Assembly: GCF_022818495.1 (NCBI RefSeq)
Contig: NZ_CP089291.1
Span: 2,497,501 to 2,561,500 of the forward strand
Source: Fodinisporobacter ferrooxydans
Lineage (GTDB): Bacteria > Bacillota > Bacilli > Tumebacillales > MYW30-H2
Direction: 5' to 3'
DNA: 64,000 nucleotides
The notes beneath the pieces are model-generated. The model saw only the letters and a program-made list of their open reading frames with translations, had not been told where the DNA came from and made no database searches. The stretch's first letter is position 1. Each line of letters begins with the position of its first letter. Positions 26,523 through 36,655 of this stretch are shown in pieces. Position numbers and translations under genes: made by a program.

Positions 26523-27992
26523 ATTGGCAGCGGATTCGGCATTCGGCAACAAAACTTTAAATATAGACCCAGATCCTTTCGTGCTCGCAACCTGTATGCT
26601 TCCACCATGCATTTCCACAATCGATTTGGTGATGGCAAGACCCAATCCCGCTCCGCCATATTTTCTTGCCCGTGATGCGTCCACCCGATAGAAGCGCTCA
26701 AACAAATGGGGCAAATGCTCATCAGGAATCCCCACTCCGTTGTCTTGAATCGAGAGGATGATTGCCTCCGGGGAGAAATGCTGCAAAGAAACTCGAATTT
26801 CCCCATCGATCGGATGGGTATGTTGAACTGCATTTTGGAACAGGTTTAATAGTACTTGTTTGATTTTATCTGGATCAAAGACTGATTTTACATCTGAGGC
26901 GATTGAAAATTGGACACTTCGCTCGCCTGCCAGCAGCAAAAGCTGCGACTCCATTTCATGTATGACAAGGTCCAATTGACCTTCCATCATATGCAGTGTC
27001 GGTGTCCGATCCATTTTTGCCAAGAAGAGTAAATCGCCAACCAGCTTGCTCAAGCGTTCCGATTCACCATGCATGCTGGCCAGAGCTTTTTTCAGCTGTT
27101 CCGAATTATTGGATGCGCCGCGCAGCAATACTTCCAAAAAACCGCGTATGGATGTTAAAGGAGTCCGCAATTCATGAGACGCATCGGCGACAAATCGGCG
27201 CATTTGCTCCTTCGCTTCTTGTTCGGCGATAAATGAGGCTTCCAGTCTCTCCAACATGGCATTAAAGGAGATTGACAGCCTATCGACCTCTACCTGCCCT
27301 TGTTCTGTCGGCAGGCGTTCATGCAAATTGCCGGCATTAATTTGTTCTACCGTATCCACTATATTTGACAATGGGACTAATGTCCGCCGTATGACGGGCA
27401 AGAACGTAAACAGTCCGACAACCAGTGCAGCCAACGACAGGGATGCATAAATTGTCAGCTCCCGCATCAGAATATCCTGCAATGGTCGTACGCTATTGCT
27501 GATCTGCGCCAAGCCATTGGGCAAAGGTTGCAGTACAACCAATTGCTCCTGTCCCTTTGCATCTTTTATGATATTGAGGTTCAAACTATGCCTTCTTTGC
27601 TTTGATGCTTGTTGATAGGTCTGGACAGGAAGTTTTGGCGCCTGATGTTCGCCAAAATGGTCTAACAGATCATGAACATTTCCATTCCTGTCCACAAATG
27701 CCAATGTCTCATCAGGGCTAAGCAAATGAAAGAACAGAGACGGATCTAATATTTCCTGCGTATTCTCAGAACGTATCGCTTGCCACACATTGGGCGGAAT
27801 GGAACGAATTTGAGTTCTCATGTTTACGGCTGCGCTTGTGTACAAAAATTGACGCATGAAAAAATACTGAAAAATCCCGACGAGCAACAGCAAAACAGAT
27901 AAAATCAAGAAGGAACGGGACAAGATTTGCCATCGCAAGGAAGTGGGCGAAAGGAAACGCAGGATTCGCTTGTGTTTGCTGCTCTGATTCAT
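26502..27992 (-). CDS. Two-component sensor histidine kinase with HAMP domain
   Basis: A 496-aa classical kinase: TM1 about residues 25-48, an extracellular sensor of roughly 130 aa, TM2 (SLSLAALVVGLFTFLPVI), HAMP (LSNIVDTVEQINAGNLHERLP), the phospho-acceptor motif VADASHELRTPLTSIRGFLE and the HATPase motifs NLFQNAVQHT, DNGVGIPDEHL and GAGLGLAITKSIVEMHGG. Its ATG overlaps the response regulator's stop (ATGA). The arrangement resembles kinases that sense envelope stress or phosphate; the signal is not known. Confidence 0.93.
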   Translation of the reverse strand: MNQSSKHKRILRFLSPTSLRWQILSRSFLILSVLLLLVGIFQYFFMRQFLYTSAAVNMRTQIRSIPPNVWQAIRSENTQEILDPSLFFHLLSPDETLAFVDRNGNVHDLLDHFGEHQAPKLPVQTYQQASKQRRHSLNLNIIKDAKGQEQLVVLQPLPNGLAQISNSVRPLQDILMRELTIYASLSLAALVVGLFTFLPVIRRTLVPLSNIVDTVEQINAGNLHERLPTEQGQVEVDRLSISFNAMLERLEASFIAEQEAKEQMRRFVADASHELRTPLTSIRGFLEVLLRGASNNSEQLKKALASMHGESERLSKLVGDLLFLAKMDRTPTLHMMEGQLDLVIHEMESQLLLLAGERSVQFSIASDVKSVFDPDKIKQVLLNLFQNAVQHTHPIDGEIRVSLQHFSPEAIILSIQDNGVGIPDEHLPHLFERFYRVDASRARKYGGAGLGLAITKSIVEMHGGSIQVASTKGSGSIFKVLLPNAESAANGKRHLS

Positions 27993-28669
27993 AGATCTAC
28001 CCGGTAGCCGGCGCCCCGTATGGTGCGAATCAATTGATGTTCCTGGTCATTCAGCTTTTCTCGTAAAGAGCGAATATAGACTTCTACGATATTTTTTTCT
28101 CCTCCGAAATCGTATCCCCACACCTTGTCCAAAATCATTTCCTTGCTCAGGACTTGATTGTGATTCACAATCAGATACTTCAACAGTTTATATTCGGTAG
28201 GCGACAGTTCAAGTACGGAACGATCGTACTGGATTTCCATTTTTCGATCATCGATACGAAACGCTCCGATGATCACTTCATCCAGCAAATTCGGAAATTG
28301 ATTTCGAAGCCTTGCGTGGATTCGTGCCAAGAGTTCTTCAAAACTAAATGGTTTTATCATATAGTCGTCTGCACCGGTTTCCAAACCTTTCACGCGATCC
28401 TCCACTTCTTCTTTTGCCGTTAGCATAATGACAGATATATTTTTTGATTTTTTCAGCATGCGGCATACTTCAAACCCGTCCATGCCGGGCATCATGACAT
28501 CGAGTACAGCAACATGCGGATCGAACTGTTTCGCCATATTCATTGCGGATAAACCGTCTAGGGCTGTCCGTACATCAAACCCTTCATTCTGAAGCCCAAA
28601 TTCCAGAAATTGAAGGATATTCGGTTCATCGTCGACAACAAGTATTTTTATTCCTTCGAATTGCTGCAT
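27989..28669 (-). CDS. OmpR/PhoB-family response regulator
   Basis: A 226-aa regulator: receiver domain with acidic pocket (VVDDEPN), phosphorylated Asp in VAVLDVMMPGMDGFEV, conserved Lys in MIKPFSFEEL, then a winged-helix DNA-binding domain (LSPTEYKLLKYLIVNHNQVLSKEMILDKVWGYDF). I choose ATG 28669, with GAGGTGAT 5 bp upstream; GTG 28678 lies within that site. An 11-bp-period TTCAG array 63-106 bp upstream is probably its own binding site, and the same array precedes the efflux operon. Confidence 0.94.
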   Translation of the reverse strand: MQQFEGIKILVVDDEPNILQFLEFGLQNEGFDVRTALDGLSAMNMAKQFDPHVAVLDVMMPGMDGFEVCRMLKKSKNISVIMLTAKEEVEDRVKGLETGADDYMIKPFSFEELLARIHARLRNQFPNLLDEVIIGAFRIDDRKMEIQYDRSVLELSPTEYKLLKYLIVNHNQVLSKEMILDKVWGYDFGGEKNIVEVYIRSLREKLNDQEHQLIRTIRGAGYRVDL

Positions 28670-28731
28670 GTCTATCACCTCAGTTTCATCTTACACGAAT
28701 AAAAATACTGCCACCACTATTCTTGCGCAAC

Positions 28732-28775
28732 ATTCAGGATACTTTCAGCTTAGATTCAACGGTATTTCAGTACAG
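28732..28775. promoter_or_regulatory. Four-unit 11-bp TTCAG array before the response regulator gene
   Basis: ATTCAGGATAC, TTTCAGCTTAG, ATTCAACGGTA and TTTCAGTACAG are contiguous 11-bp units, the same motif and register as the array at 20838-20881. Confidence 0.75.
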
Positions 28776-28782
28776 ATAATTG

Positions 28783-28812
28783 GAATACAGTCCGAAATTT
28801 CGGACTGTATTC
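28783..28812. promoter_or_regulatory. Perfect 30-bp palindrome, candidate enhancer site for the sigma-54 activator
   Basis: The half-site GAATACAGTCCGAAA is followed by its exact reverse complement. The centre is about 103 bp upstream of the -24 GG, a typical distance for an enhancer-binding protein site. No T-tract follows, which argues against a terminator. Confidence 0.6.
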
Positions 28813-28856
28813 ATGATTACGTCTATGTGCGGGCCAATCCGGATCCGATCGTTAAC

Positions 28857-28894
28857 GAAGCTATCCACTAATTTTGAAGCTATCCACTAATTTT
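28857..28894. repeat. Perfect 19-bp tandem direct repeat
   Basis: GAAGCTATCCACTAATTTT occurs twice without spacing and ends 4 bp before the -24 element of the sigma-54 promoter. Confidence 0.85.
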
Positions 28895-28898
28895 TAGG

Positions 28899-28915
28899 TT
28901 GGCACAATTCTTGCT
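28899..28915 (+). promoter_or_regulatory. Sigma-54 (-24/-12) promoter
   Basis: TTGGCAC-N5-TTGCT matches the sigma-54 consensus TGGCAC-N5-TTGCW exactly. It lies 48 bp before the start codon of the dehydrogenase gene, and a sigma-54 activator gene is encoded 2.6 kb downstream. Confidence 0.85.
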
Positions 28916-28962
28916 TATTGTGAATGATACAAATCATTTTCAACATGTCGGAGGGTTCTGCA

Positions 28963-29748
28963 ATGACGAATTTGTTGGCTGATAAAGTTGCCTTTATTAC
29001 CGGTGCTGCAAGTGGAATCGGTTTGGAAATTGCGCGTGCATTTATTGCGGCAGGTGCGCGTGTCGTCATATCCGATTTGCATCGGGCAGCCGTTGACGAA
29101 GCGGTACGGATATTAAATGAAACAACGGAGCTGGCCGCCGGCATTCCTTGTGACGTGACAAGTGAAGAGCAGATTCGGGCTGGCATTGAGTATACCGCAA
29201 CTACGTTCGGATCGCTTGATATCCTTATAAACAATGCGGGGCTTCAGCACGTTTCACCGATCGAAGACTTCCCGACCGAGAAATTTGAACTGCTTTTGCG
29301 GATCATGCTGACCGCTCCGTTTGTTGCAATTAAACATGTGTTTCCAATTATGAAAACACAGGGATACGGTCGAATTATCAACGTTGCTTCTATCAATGGT
29401 CTGATCGGGTTTGCCGGAAAATCGGCATACAACAGCGCAAAACATGGTGTGATCGGACTCACGAAAGTGGCTGCATTGGAAGGTGCTGAACATGGGATTA
29501 CTGTAAACGCTTTATGTCCCGGTTATGTAGATACGCCGCTTGTCCGCAATCAATTGGGCGATTTGGCGAAAACGAGAAACGTACCCCTCGACAAAGTATT
29601 GGAAGAGGTAATTTATCCGTTCGTACCGCAAAAACGCCTGATAACAACTCAGGAAGTGGCGGATTATGCCGTCTTGCTGGCAAGTGACAAGTTGCGGGGT
29701 GTCACGGGTACTGCGGCTGTTATTGATGGTGGATACACAGCACAGTGA
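28963..29748 (+). CDS. 3-hydroxybutyrate dehydrogenase (SDR family)
   Basis: NAD-dependent short-chain dehydrogenase of 261 aa, most likely converting 3-hydroxybutyrate to acetoacetate. The cofactor motif is TGAASGIGLEIA, NNAG is present, and the catalytic set is Ser in NVASINGLIG with YNSAKHG. CPGYVDTPLVRNQ and the C-terminal GTAAVIDGGYTAQ are characteristic of the BdhA-type family. I start at ATG 28963 (GGAGGG 8 bp upstream) instead of ATG 28924. The neighbours, acetoacetate CoA-transferase subunits, support the assignment. Confidence 0.9.
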   Translation: MTNLLADKVAFITGAASGIGLEIARAFIAAGARVVISDLHRAAVDEAVRILNETTELAAGIPCDVTSEEQIRAGIEYTATTFGSLDILINNAGLQHVSPIEDFPTEKFELLLRIMLTAPFVAIKHVFPIMKTQGYGRIINVASINGLIGFAGKSAYNSAKHGVIGLTKVAALEGAEHGITVNALCPGYVDTPLVRNQLGDLAKTRNVPLDKVLEEVIYPFVPQKRLITTQEVADYAVLLASDKLRGVTGTAAVIDGGYTAQ

Positions 29749-29880
29749 CGGTTGTTTGACGCAGGCAGGCATCTTTACACGCGCAGAAAGTGTGCCAAAT
29801 CATTCCGAACCGTTTTCAAAATGATCTTTATGAATAAAAGCGAAATCAATTTTCAATTTTGAGGAAAGGGAGTAGAGATT

Positions 29881-30582
29881 TTGTCAAATAGAAAAATTGC
29901 CGCATCACCAATGGAAGCTGTTCAAGATATTTTTGACGGCGCCACACTTATCTTCGGCGGATTCGGCTTATGTGGTATTCCGGAAAATCTGATCCAGGCG
30001 TTGCGGGAGCGAACTGTAAAGGATTTGACAGTCGTCAGCAATAACTGTGGCGTCGATGATTGGGGACTCGGATTGCTGCTTGCCAATAAGCAAATCAAAA
30101 AAATGATTTCCTCTTATGTAGGAGAAAACAAACGGTTTGAACAGCAATTTCTGCGGGGGGAACTGGAAGTTGAACTTGTGCCGCAAGGAACGCTTGCGGA
30201 ACGAATTCGTGCAGGCGGTGCCGGTATTCCAGGATTTTACACAGCGACCGGCGTAGGGACTTTGGTTGCGGAAGGTAAGGAACAACGGGAATTTGATGGT
30301 AGAACGTACATTTTGGAACGTGGCATCGTCGGGGATTTTGCTTTGGTGAAAGCGTGGAAAGCGGATACGATGGGGAATTTGGTGTTTCGAAAAACAGCCC
30401 GCAATTTTAATCCGTTGGCGGCGATGGCGGGGAAAATCACAATTGTGGAAGCAGAGGAGATCGTAGAGGCGGGAAAATTGGACCCGGATCAGATTCACAT
30501 GCCAGGCATTTTCGTGCAGCGGATTGTACAAGGTGACAGATATGAAAAACGAATCGAACGAAAGACATTTCGGATTTCTTAA
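29881..30582 (+). CDS. scoA: 3-oxoacid (acetoacetate) CoA-transferase subunit A
   Basis: Alpha subunit (233 aa) of succinyl-CoA:3-ketoacid or acetoacetate CoA-transferase, which activates acetoacetate. The CoA-binding glycine loop is [15 protein letters not shown], and [16 protein letters not shown] and IEAxx-type [11 protein letters not shown] are family marks. Translation starts at TTG 29881 with GAGGAAAGGGAG upstream. It follows the dehydrogenase by 130 bp and precedes subunit B by 15 bp. Confidence 0.93.
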   Translation: MSNRKIAASPMEAVQDIFDGATLIFGGFGLCGIPENLIQALRERTVKDLTVVSNNCGVDDWGLGLLLANKQIKKMISSYVGENKRFEQQFLRGELEVELVPQGTLAERIRAGGAGIPGFYTATGVGTLVAEGKEQREFDGRTYILERGIVGDFALVKAWKADTMGNLVFRKTARNFNPLAAMAGKITIVEAEEIVEAGKLDPDQIHMPGIFVQRIVQGDRYEKRIERKTFRIS

Positions 30583-30597
30583 GAGGAGGGAAGAATC

Positions 30598-31260
30598 ATG
30601 GACAAGACTCGTTTGCTTATTGTCAAACGCGCGGTACAGGAGATACAAGACGGCATGTACGTGAATCTCGGGATCGGCATGCCGACACTCGTGGCCAACG
30701 AAATTCCCGGTGATTATAATGTGTTGCTACAATCCGAAAACGGATTGCTGGGCATAGGGCCCTATCCCTATGAAGGAGCAGAAGACGCCGACCTGATCAA
30801 TGCAGGCAAAGAAACGGTCACGACAGTACCGGGAGCATCTTATTTCGACAGCGCGGAATCGTTTGCGATGATACGAGGCGGTCATATCGATCTGGCTATT
30901 TTGGGCGGTATGGAGGTGTCCGAGACGGGAGATCTGGCAAATTGGATGATTCCCGGAAAAATGGTCAAGGGCATGGGAGGAGCAATGGATCTGGTCAATG
31001 GCGCCAAACGGGTTGTCGTCATTATGGAGCATGTAAACAAACATGGAGAATCGAAAGTAAAAAAAGTTTGCACATTGCCGCTTACCGGAAAACAAGTGGT
31101 GCACCGCCTGATTACGGATCTGGCCGTATTTGATTTCACGCAAGCCGGCATGATGCTTGTAGAAGTACAGGAAGGTGTGACGATCGAAGAAGTGCGGCAA
31201 AATACGGATGCCGCATTTTCCGTGAGTCCATATTTGCTAAAGGAACATATGAAGGCGTAG
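30598..31260 (+). CDS. scoB: 3-oxoacid (acetoacetate) CoA-transferase subunit B
   Basis: Beta subunit (220 aa) carrying the catalytic glutamate in [15 protein letters not shown] (the SENG motif). [17 protein letters not shown] and [39 protein letters not shown] are conserved. GAGGAGGGAAGAATC gives a good ribosome site. With the dehydrogenase it turns 3-hydroxybutyrate into acetoacetyl-CoA for thiolysis, probably for use of polyhydroxybutyrate or external hydroxybutyrate. Confidence 0.94.
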   Translation: MDKTRLLIVKRAVQEIQDGMYVNLGIGMPTLVANEIPGDYNVLLQSENGLLGIGPYPYEGAEDADLINAGKETVTTVPGASYFDSAESFAMIRGGHIDLAILGGMEVSETGDLANWMIPGKMVKGMGGAMDLVNGAKRVVVIMEHVNKHGESKVKKVCTLPLTGKQVVHRLITDLAVFDFTQAGMMLVEVQEGVTIEEVRQNTDAAFSVSPYLLKEHMKA

Positions 31261-31316
31261 TGGGGAAGACGAAAGAAACTGCATGAAAGTAAAATTACGC
31301 TTGTTTTTCCTTGTAG

Positions 31317-31469
31317 TGCGTGTTCAAAAAGTGGTTAAGTAAGACACAAGGAGTGCGAAGCCGAAGCACGAAAAGGTGACGGAGTGTACGTGTTTGGTAC
31401 ATGAGTAAGCCTTTTTGGGATTCGGCAAAGCAATCCACCGTGGAGTTTTGACTACTTTTTGAACATCCT
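31317..31469. mobile_element. 153-bp MITE-like element, full copy D
   Basis: Perfect 7-bp duplications CTTGTAG at 31310-31316 and 31470-31476 flank it. In this orientation its TTGACT end faces the sigma-54 activator gene, but the -10 supplied by the target is TTGTAG, a weak match. It separates scoB from the activator gene. Confidence 0.88.
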
Positions 31470-31530
31470 CTTGTAGACAAACGGATGTTGAAGTACACTT
31501 AATTTAAAATGGCAAACATGTACAGGTCAT

Positions 31531-33018
31531 ATGTGTATCCATCCTCTGAGTTTAGAGACGATTGTTGCGGCTCTCTTGGACAACCCTGAGGAATTGCACA
31601 AGGTGGCCTTTCTTTTTCTTAAAGCATCGATTCGATTGGGGGAGCATTTTATGGGCCCGTTCCAACAAAATAATGAAGCTGAATTCAACTTGTATTTTGA
31701 GGTACTCGAGAATGCTTTTCAAGGAATTGTTGTTGTGGATCCGGGCGGATATATCCTCTTTATGAACAAAGCATATAAGCAGTTTCTCGGGGCCGAAGAG
31801 GTTGTCGGTCGGCATGTGACGGAAGTGATAGAAAATACGCGCATGCATATTGTTGCACAATTGGGAAAAGCGGAAGTCGCGGGGTTGCAGCGGATTAAGG
31901 GACATGATATGATCGCAAACCGGATTCCCATATACGTCGAGGGCAAGCTGATCGCTGTTTTGGGAACGGTCATATTTCAGGATGTCCGTGAACTGCATGC
32001 ACTGGCTGCCACGGTAGACCGTTTGAAACAGGAAGTCGCCTATTATAAGGAAGAACTGCGCAAAAAGCTTGGGGCCACATATGAGTTTGAACAAATCGTG
32101 GGCGCCACGGAAAGCATGCAGGCGGCCAAACAGCTTTCACAAAAAGTTGCAAAAAGTGATACGACCATTTTAATTACGGGTGAAAGCGGCACAGGCAAGG
32201 AGTTGTTTGCACATGCGATCCATGCGGCGAGCCGCCGGAATCTAGGTCCGTTTATCCGGATCAATTGCGCCGCCATTCCAGACGCGCTATTAGAATCGGA
32301 ACTGTTCGGATATGAAGAAGGAGCCTTCACTGGAGCGGTTCGCAAAGGGAAAAAAGGAAAATTCGAACTGGCCAATCACGGTACGATATTATTAGATGAA
32401 ATTGGGGATATGCCGCTTGTTTTGCAGTCCAAATTGTTACGAGTGTTGCAAGAAAAGGAAATCGAGCGAATCGGCGGTACGCATCCGATATCCATCGATG
32501 TCCGGGTCATTTCTTCCACAAATCGGAATCTTCAAGAACTTGTGCGTGAAGGAAGGTTCCGGGAAGACTTGTATTACCGTTTGCATGTCGTTTCGATCCA
32601 TATTCCGCCTTTGCGGGAACGGCTGGAGGATATTCCGGAGATCGCAAAAGATTTACTGGATCAATTGATGGAATCTACGGGAATTCCGGTCAATCATATT
32701 GATCCGGATGTATGGAATGTGCTGAAACGTCATGATTGGCCGGGTAATGTCAGAGAACTCCGCAACGTCTTGGAACGCGCGCTGCATTTGATGGAAAGGG
32801 ATACTCTGAATGCAACCCACATCATGATACCCATATCGCAAATTCAGGAAATGACAAAACCGCTTCGCACATTGCGGGAAACGGTACGGGCAGCGGAAAA
32901 AGAAGCGATCGTGCAGGTATTGGCGGCAACAAACGGAGATAAATTAAAAGCGGCAAAATTTCTCGATATTAGCAGATCCAGTCTGTACCAAAAGCTATTG
33001 GATTATGAGATTGTATAA
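31531..33018 (+). CDS. Sigma-54-dependent enhancer-binding activator with PAS domain
   Basis: A 495-aa transcription activator. An N-terminal PAS domain lies at about residues 55-150 (VLENAFQGIVVVDPGGYILFMNKA). The AAA+ domain follows with Walker A GESGTGKE, the sigma-54-contact loop GAFTGA, Walker B ILLDEIGD and the R-finger region RFREDLYYRL. A Fis-type helix-turn-helix ends it (GDKLKAAKFLDISRSSLYQKL). The natural target is the sigma-54 promoter at 28899, upstream of the hydroxybutyrate genes. The PAS signal is unknown; a keto acid or CoA intermediate is plausible. Confidence 0.93.
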   Translation: MCIHPLSLETIVAALLDNPEELHKVAFLFLKASIRLGEHFMGPFQQNNEAEFNLYFEVLENAFQGIVVVDPGGYILFMNKAYKQFLGAEEVVGRHVTEVIENTRMHIVAQLGKAEVAGLQRIKGHDMIANRIPIYVEGKLIAVLGTVIFQDVRELHALAATVDRLKQEVAYYKEELRKKLGATYEFEQIVGATESMQAAKQLSQKVAKSDTTILITGESGTGKELFAHAIHAASRRNLGPFIRINCAAIPDALLESELFGYEEGAFTGAVRKGKKGKFELANHGTILLDEIGDMPLVLQSKLLRVLQEKEIERIGGTHPISIDVRVISSTNRNLQELVREGRFREDLYYRLHVVSIHIPPLRERLEDIPEIAKDLLDQLMESTGIPVNHIDPDVWNVLKRHDWPGNVRELRNVLERALHLMERDTLNATHIMIPISQIQEMTKPLRTLRETVRAAEKEAIVQVLAATNGDKLKAAKFLDISRSSLYQKLLDYEIV

Positions 33019-33084
33019 AATCGGTTTAAATGAAAATCCAGGATCATTATTTTAAACAGGTGCGCACATATATGGTGAAAGCTT

Positions 33085-33125
33085 TAAAAGCCCTATCGAT
33101 TGATTTGGATAGGGCTTTTATTGTT
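33085..33125 (+). terminator. Terminator after the sigma-54 activator gene
   Basis: TAAAAGCCCTAT (33085-33096) pairs exactly with ATAGGGCTTTTA (33109-33120), followed by TTG TTTTT-like sequence. It ends the activator transcript. Confidence 0.88.
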
Positions 33126-34710
<1,585 letters not shown>

Positions 34711-34828
34711 TCGGAAAAACATTTCTTTGTATTGGCGGCGGCCAAGGGATTGCCACCGTTTGGGAAGCTCTCTAAACAGCGTGGGAAAGAGGCTGTTCCG
34801 GAAGTATTGGCAGTGTGAATGAAACAGC

Positions 34829-34875
34829 AAAAGCATCTCATTTCACAATACAAGTGAAGTGAGATGCTTTTGTAT
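34829..34875 (+). terminator. Terminator downstream of pobA
   Basis: AAAAGCATCTCATTTCAC pairs with GTGAAGTGAGATGCTTTT (one G-T pair) around a 7-nt loop, then TGTATTCTTTT. The 200 bp on to the next gene is AT-rich and shows nothing else. Confidence 0.85.
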
Positions 34876-35080
34876 TCTTTTGAATTAAAATGTATTACAT
34901 TGAGGAATAGAGCTTCCAAAAATTAAATATTTTTTCATTGAACTTTTTCACATATCGATTCGTCTTATAATTATGATGTTGATATCTTGCAAATCGAAAA
35001 AATCTATGAAAAGATTAGTGAATGGATTTTAATAGATGAAATGAATAGATTCTAAACGAAAGAAGGATGTATGAGGATTT

Positions 35081-36283
35081 ATGAGCAAATTTAAGTTAAG
35101 TCTTGGGGTTGTTTCCTTGTTGTTGATTGGCGGTGTGATCACTCAGGAAATACGCCCGTTTCGGCCGTACACGTTTACAAGTCATATACAAGCAGTTTCT
35201 ACCGTTTCCGGAAATCTTAATTTTACATTGCCCACAGATGGATCTTCAATCGTAGGTATTCCTGGTGTCGGCATTATGAAAGAAAAAGCCCAAGACAGTC
35301 AGGTTCCAATTGCGAGTTTGACAAAAATGATGACTGCGTATGTCGTACTGCAGAAACACCCTTTGAAAGAAGGGGAAAACGGTCCAAGTCTTACAATGAC
35401 GGCAAATGATGAAAATCTGTACAATCAAGATGTGGCAGCCGGAGATTCTGTCATCAAAGTTGCCAAAGGGGAAGTATTGACGGAAAAACAAATGCTGGAA
35501 GGACTGCTTTTGCCATCCGGCGACAACATGGCTACGACATTGGCTAATTGGATAGCCGGAAGTGAAAGTGCATTTGTACAACAAATGAATGAAACAGCCA
35601 AACAACTCGGCATGGCTCACACACATTATGCGGATGCGTCGGGTGTCAATCCACAAACGGTAAGCACAGCGGCCGATCAATTTAAAATTGCGGAAGCGGT
35701 CATGAAACTGCCTGTGTTTCGGGATATTGTGGACATGCAGCAGGCGACATTGCCGGTGGCGGGCGTGCAGTACAATGTCAATTATGATTTGGGCAAGGCC
35801 GGAATCGTTGGAATAAAAACGGGAAGTACGCCGGAAGCAGGGGGAAATCTTGCTGCTGCGGCATATGCGACAAGTGGCGATTCGAAAAACCTCGTGATCA
35901 GTATCGTTTTAGGGCAACAAGGAGTCCAGCCTCTCATGCAGGCGTTATCCGTCAGTGAAGCGATCATGAATCAGGCAAGGCAGGACGTCATTCCAGTTAC
36001 ATTCAAGAAGGCCGGGGACACCATTGGAGATTTGACGCTTCCATGGGGAGGCAACGTTCCTCTTGTTATAAACAAGGACATTCCCTTAACTGGATTTGCC
36101 GGTATGGATATACACAAAAAGGTGATATTAAATCCTAAACTTTCAGGCAGTATTCCTGCAAATACCGTTGTGGGCAAACTTTTGCTGGATGCCGGAGATC
36201 AACACATTTCGGTACCTCTATATACAAAAAGCGCAGTGAATGCGCCAGGTTTTATCTGGAAACTGACACACCTTCAAAGATAA
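35081..36283 (+). CDS. D-alanyl-D-alanine carboxypeptidase (PBP5 family)
   Basis: Exported serine DD-carboxypeptidase (400 aa) that trims peptidoglycan stem peptides. A signal peptide (residues 1-22) is followed by the penicillin-binding motifs SLTK with nucleophile Ser79, SGDN near residue 147 and KTGS near 247. The C-terminal 90 residues form the beta-rich PBP5 tail domain, but no terminal amphipathic anchor is evident. GAAGGATG upstream supports ATG 35081. It stands alone between terminators. Confidence 0.91.
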   Translation: MSKFKLSLGVVSLLLIGGVITQEIRPFRPYTFTSHIQAVSTVSGNLNFTLPTDGSSIVGIPGVGIMKEKAQDSQVPIASLTKMMTAYVVLQKHPLKEGENGPSLTMTANDENLYNQDVAAGDSVIKVAKGEVLTEKQMLEGLLLPSGDNMATTLANWIAGSESAFVQQMNETAKQLGMAHTHYADASGVNPQTVSTAADQFKIAEAVMKLPVFRDIVDMQQATLPVAGVQYNVNYDLGKAGIVGIKTGSTPEAGGNLAAAAYATSGDSKNLVISIVLGQQGVQPLMQALSVSEAIMNQARQDVIPVTFKKAGDTIGDLTLPWGGNVPLVINKDIPLTGFAGMDIHKKVILNPKLSGSIPANTVVGKLLLDAGDQHISVPLYTKSAVNAPGFIWKLTHLQR

Positions 36284-36393
36284 AACAACAATACTGGAAT
36301 ATGATATGGCAGTCTGAAACTTTAATTTCAAGTTTTGGCTGCCATTCTGTTATTTAAGGGGCGCAACATCAAATTTTGACATCAAATTTCAGC

Positions 36394-36422
36394 TTGACAT
36401 GGTAAAATCTGAATATTATAAT
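36394..36422 (+). promoter_or_regulatory. Consensus vegetative promoter of the first LacI gene
   Basis: TTGACA, a 17-bp spacer and TATAAT match the sigma-A consensus at every position. The predicted start near 36429 falls beside the operator at 36431. Confidence 0.85.
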
Positions 36423-36430
36423 CAATACAA

Positions 36431-36442
36431 GAAACCGGTTTC
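36431..36442. promoter_or_regulatory. LacI-type operator GAAACCGGTTTC, copy 1
   Basis: Perfect 12-bp palindrome with central CG, placed at the predicted transcription start. Confidence 0.75.
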
Positions 36443-36628
36443 CTGAAATCCGATAGAATCTCAACTCAGTAACTGCAATTTTCCTGTAACTATTCATGGC
36501 ATCCCCAATTTACCAACGTTTATTTATCGAAGTTACGATAAAAATTACTATAATTGCTATTTTATATATAATTTTATTTCGCTATTTGCTCAATAAAATT
36601 GTTTTGCAGGAATCACGACGACTTTTGA

Positions 36629-36640
36629 GAAACCGGTTTC
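36629..36640. promoter_or_regulatory. LacI-type operator GAAACCGGTTTC, copy 2
   Basis: Identical 12-bp palindrome 198 bp downstream of copy 1, directly abutting the TAGGAGG ribosome site of the regulator gene. It suits autorepression with DNA looping or roadblock. Confidence 0.75.
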
Positions 36641-36655
36641 TAGGAGGTGTTTGAT

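Noticed and set aside
28783-28812. 30-bp palindrome as a rho-independent terminator
   Set aside because: It lies between two divergent genes, lacks a T-tract, and is well placed for an activator instead.
31295-31498. ORFs sharing a peptide beginning MYQTRTLRRLF and LRLRTPCVLLNHFLNTH at about 7.9, 31.4 and 55.0 kb
   Set aside because: They are the same stretch of the 153-bp element read in one frame in several copies; no ribosome site and no independent coding sign.
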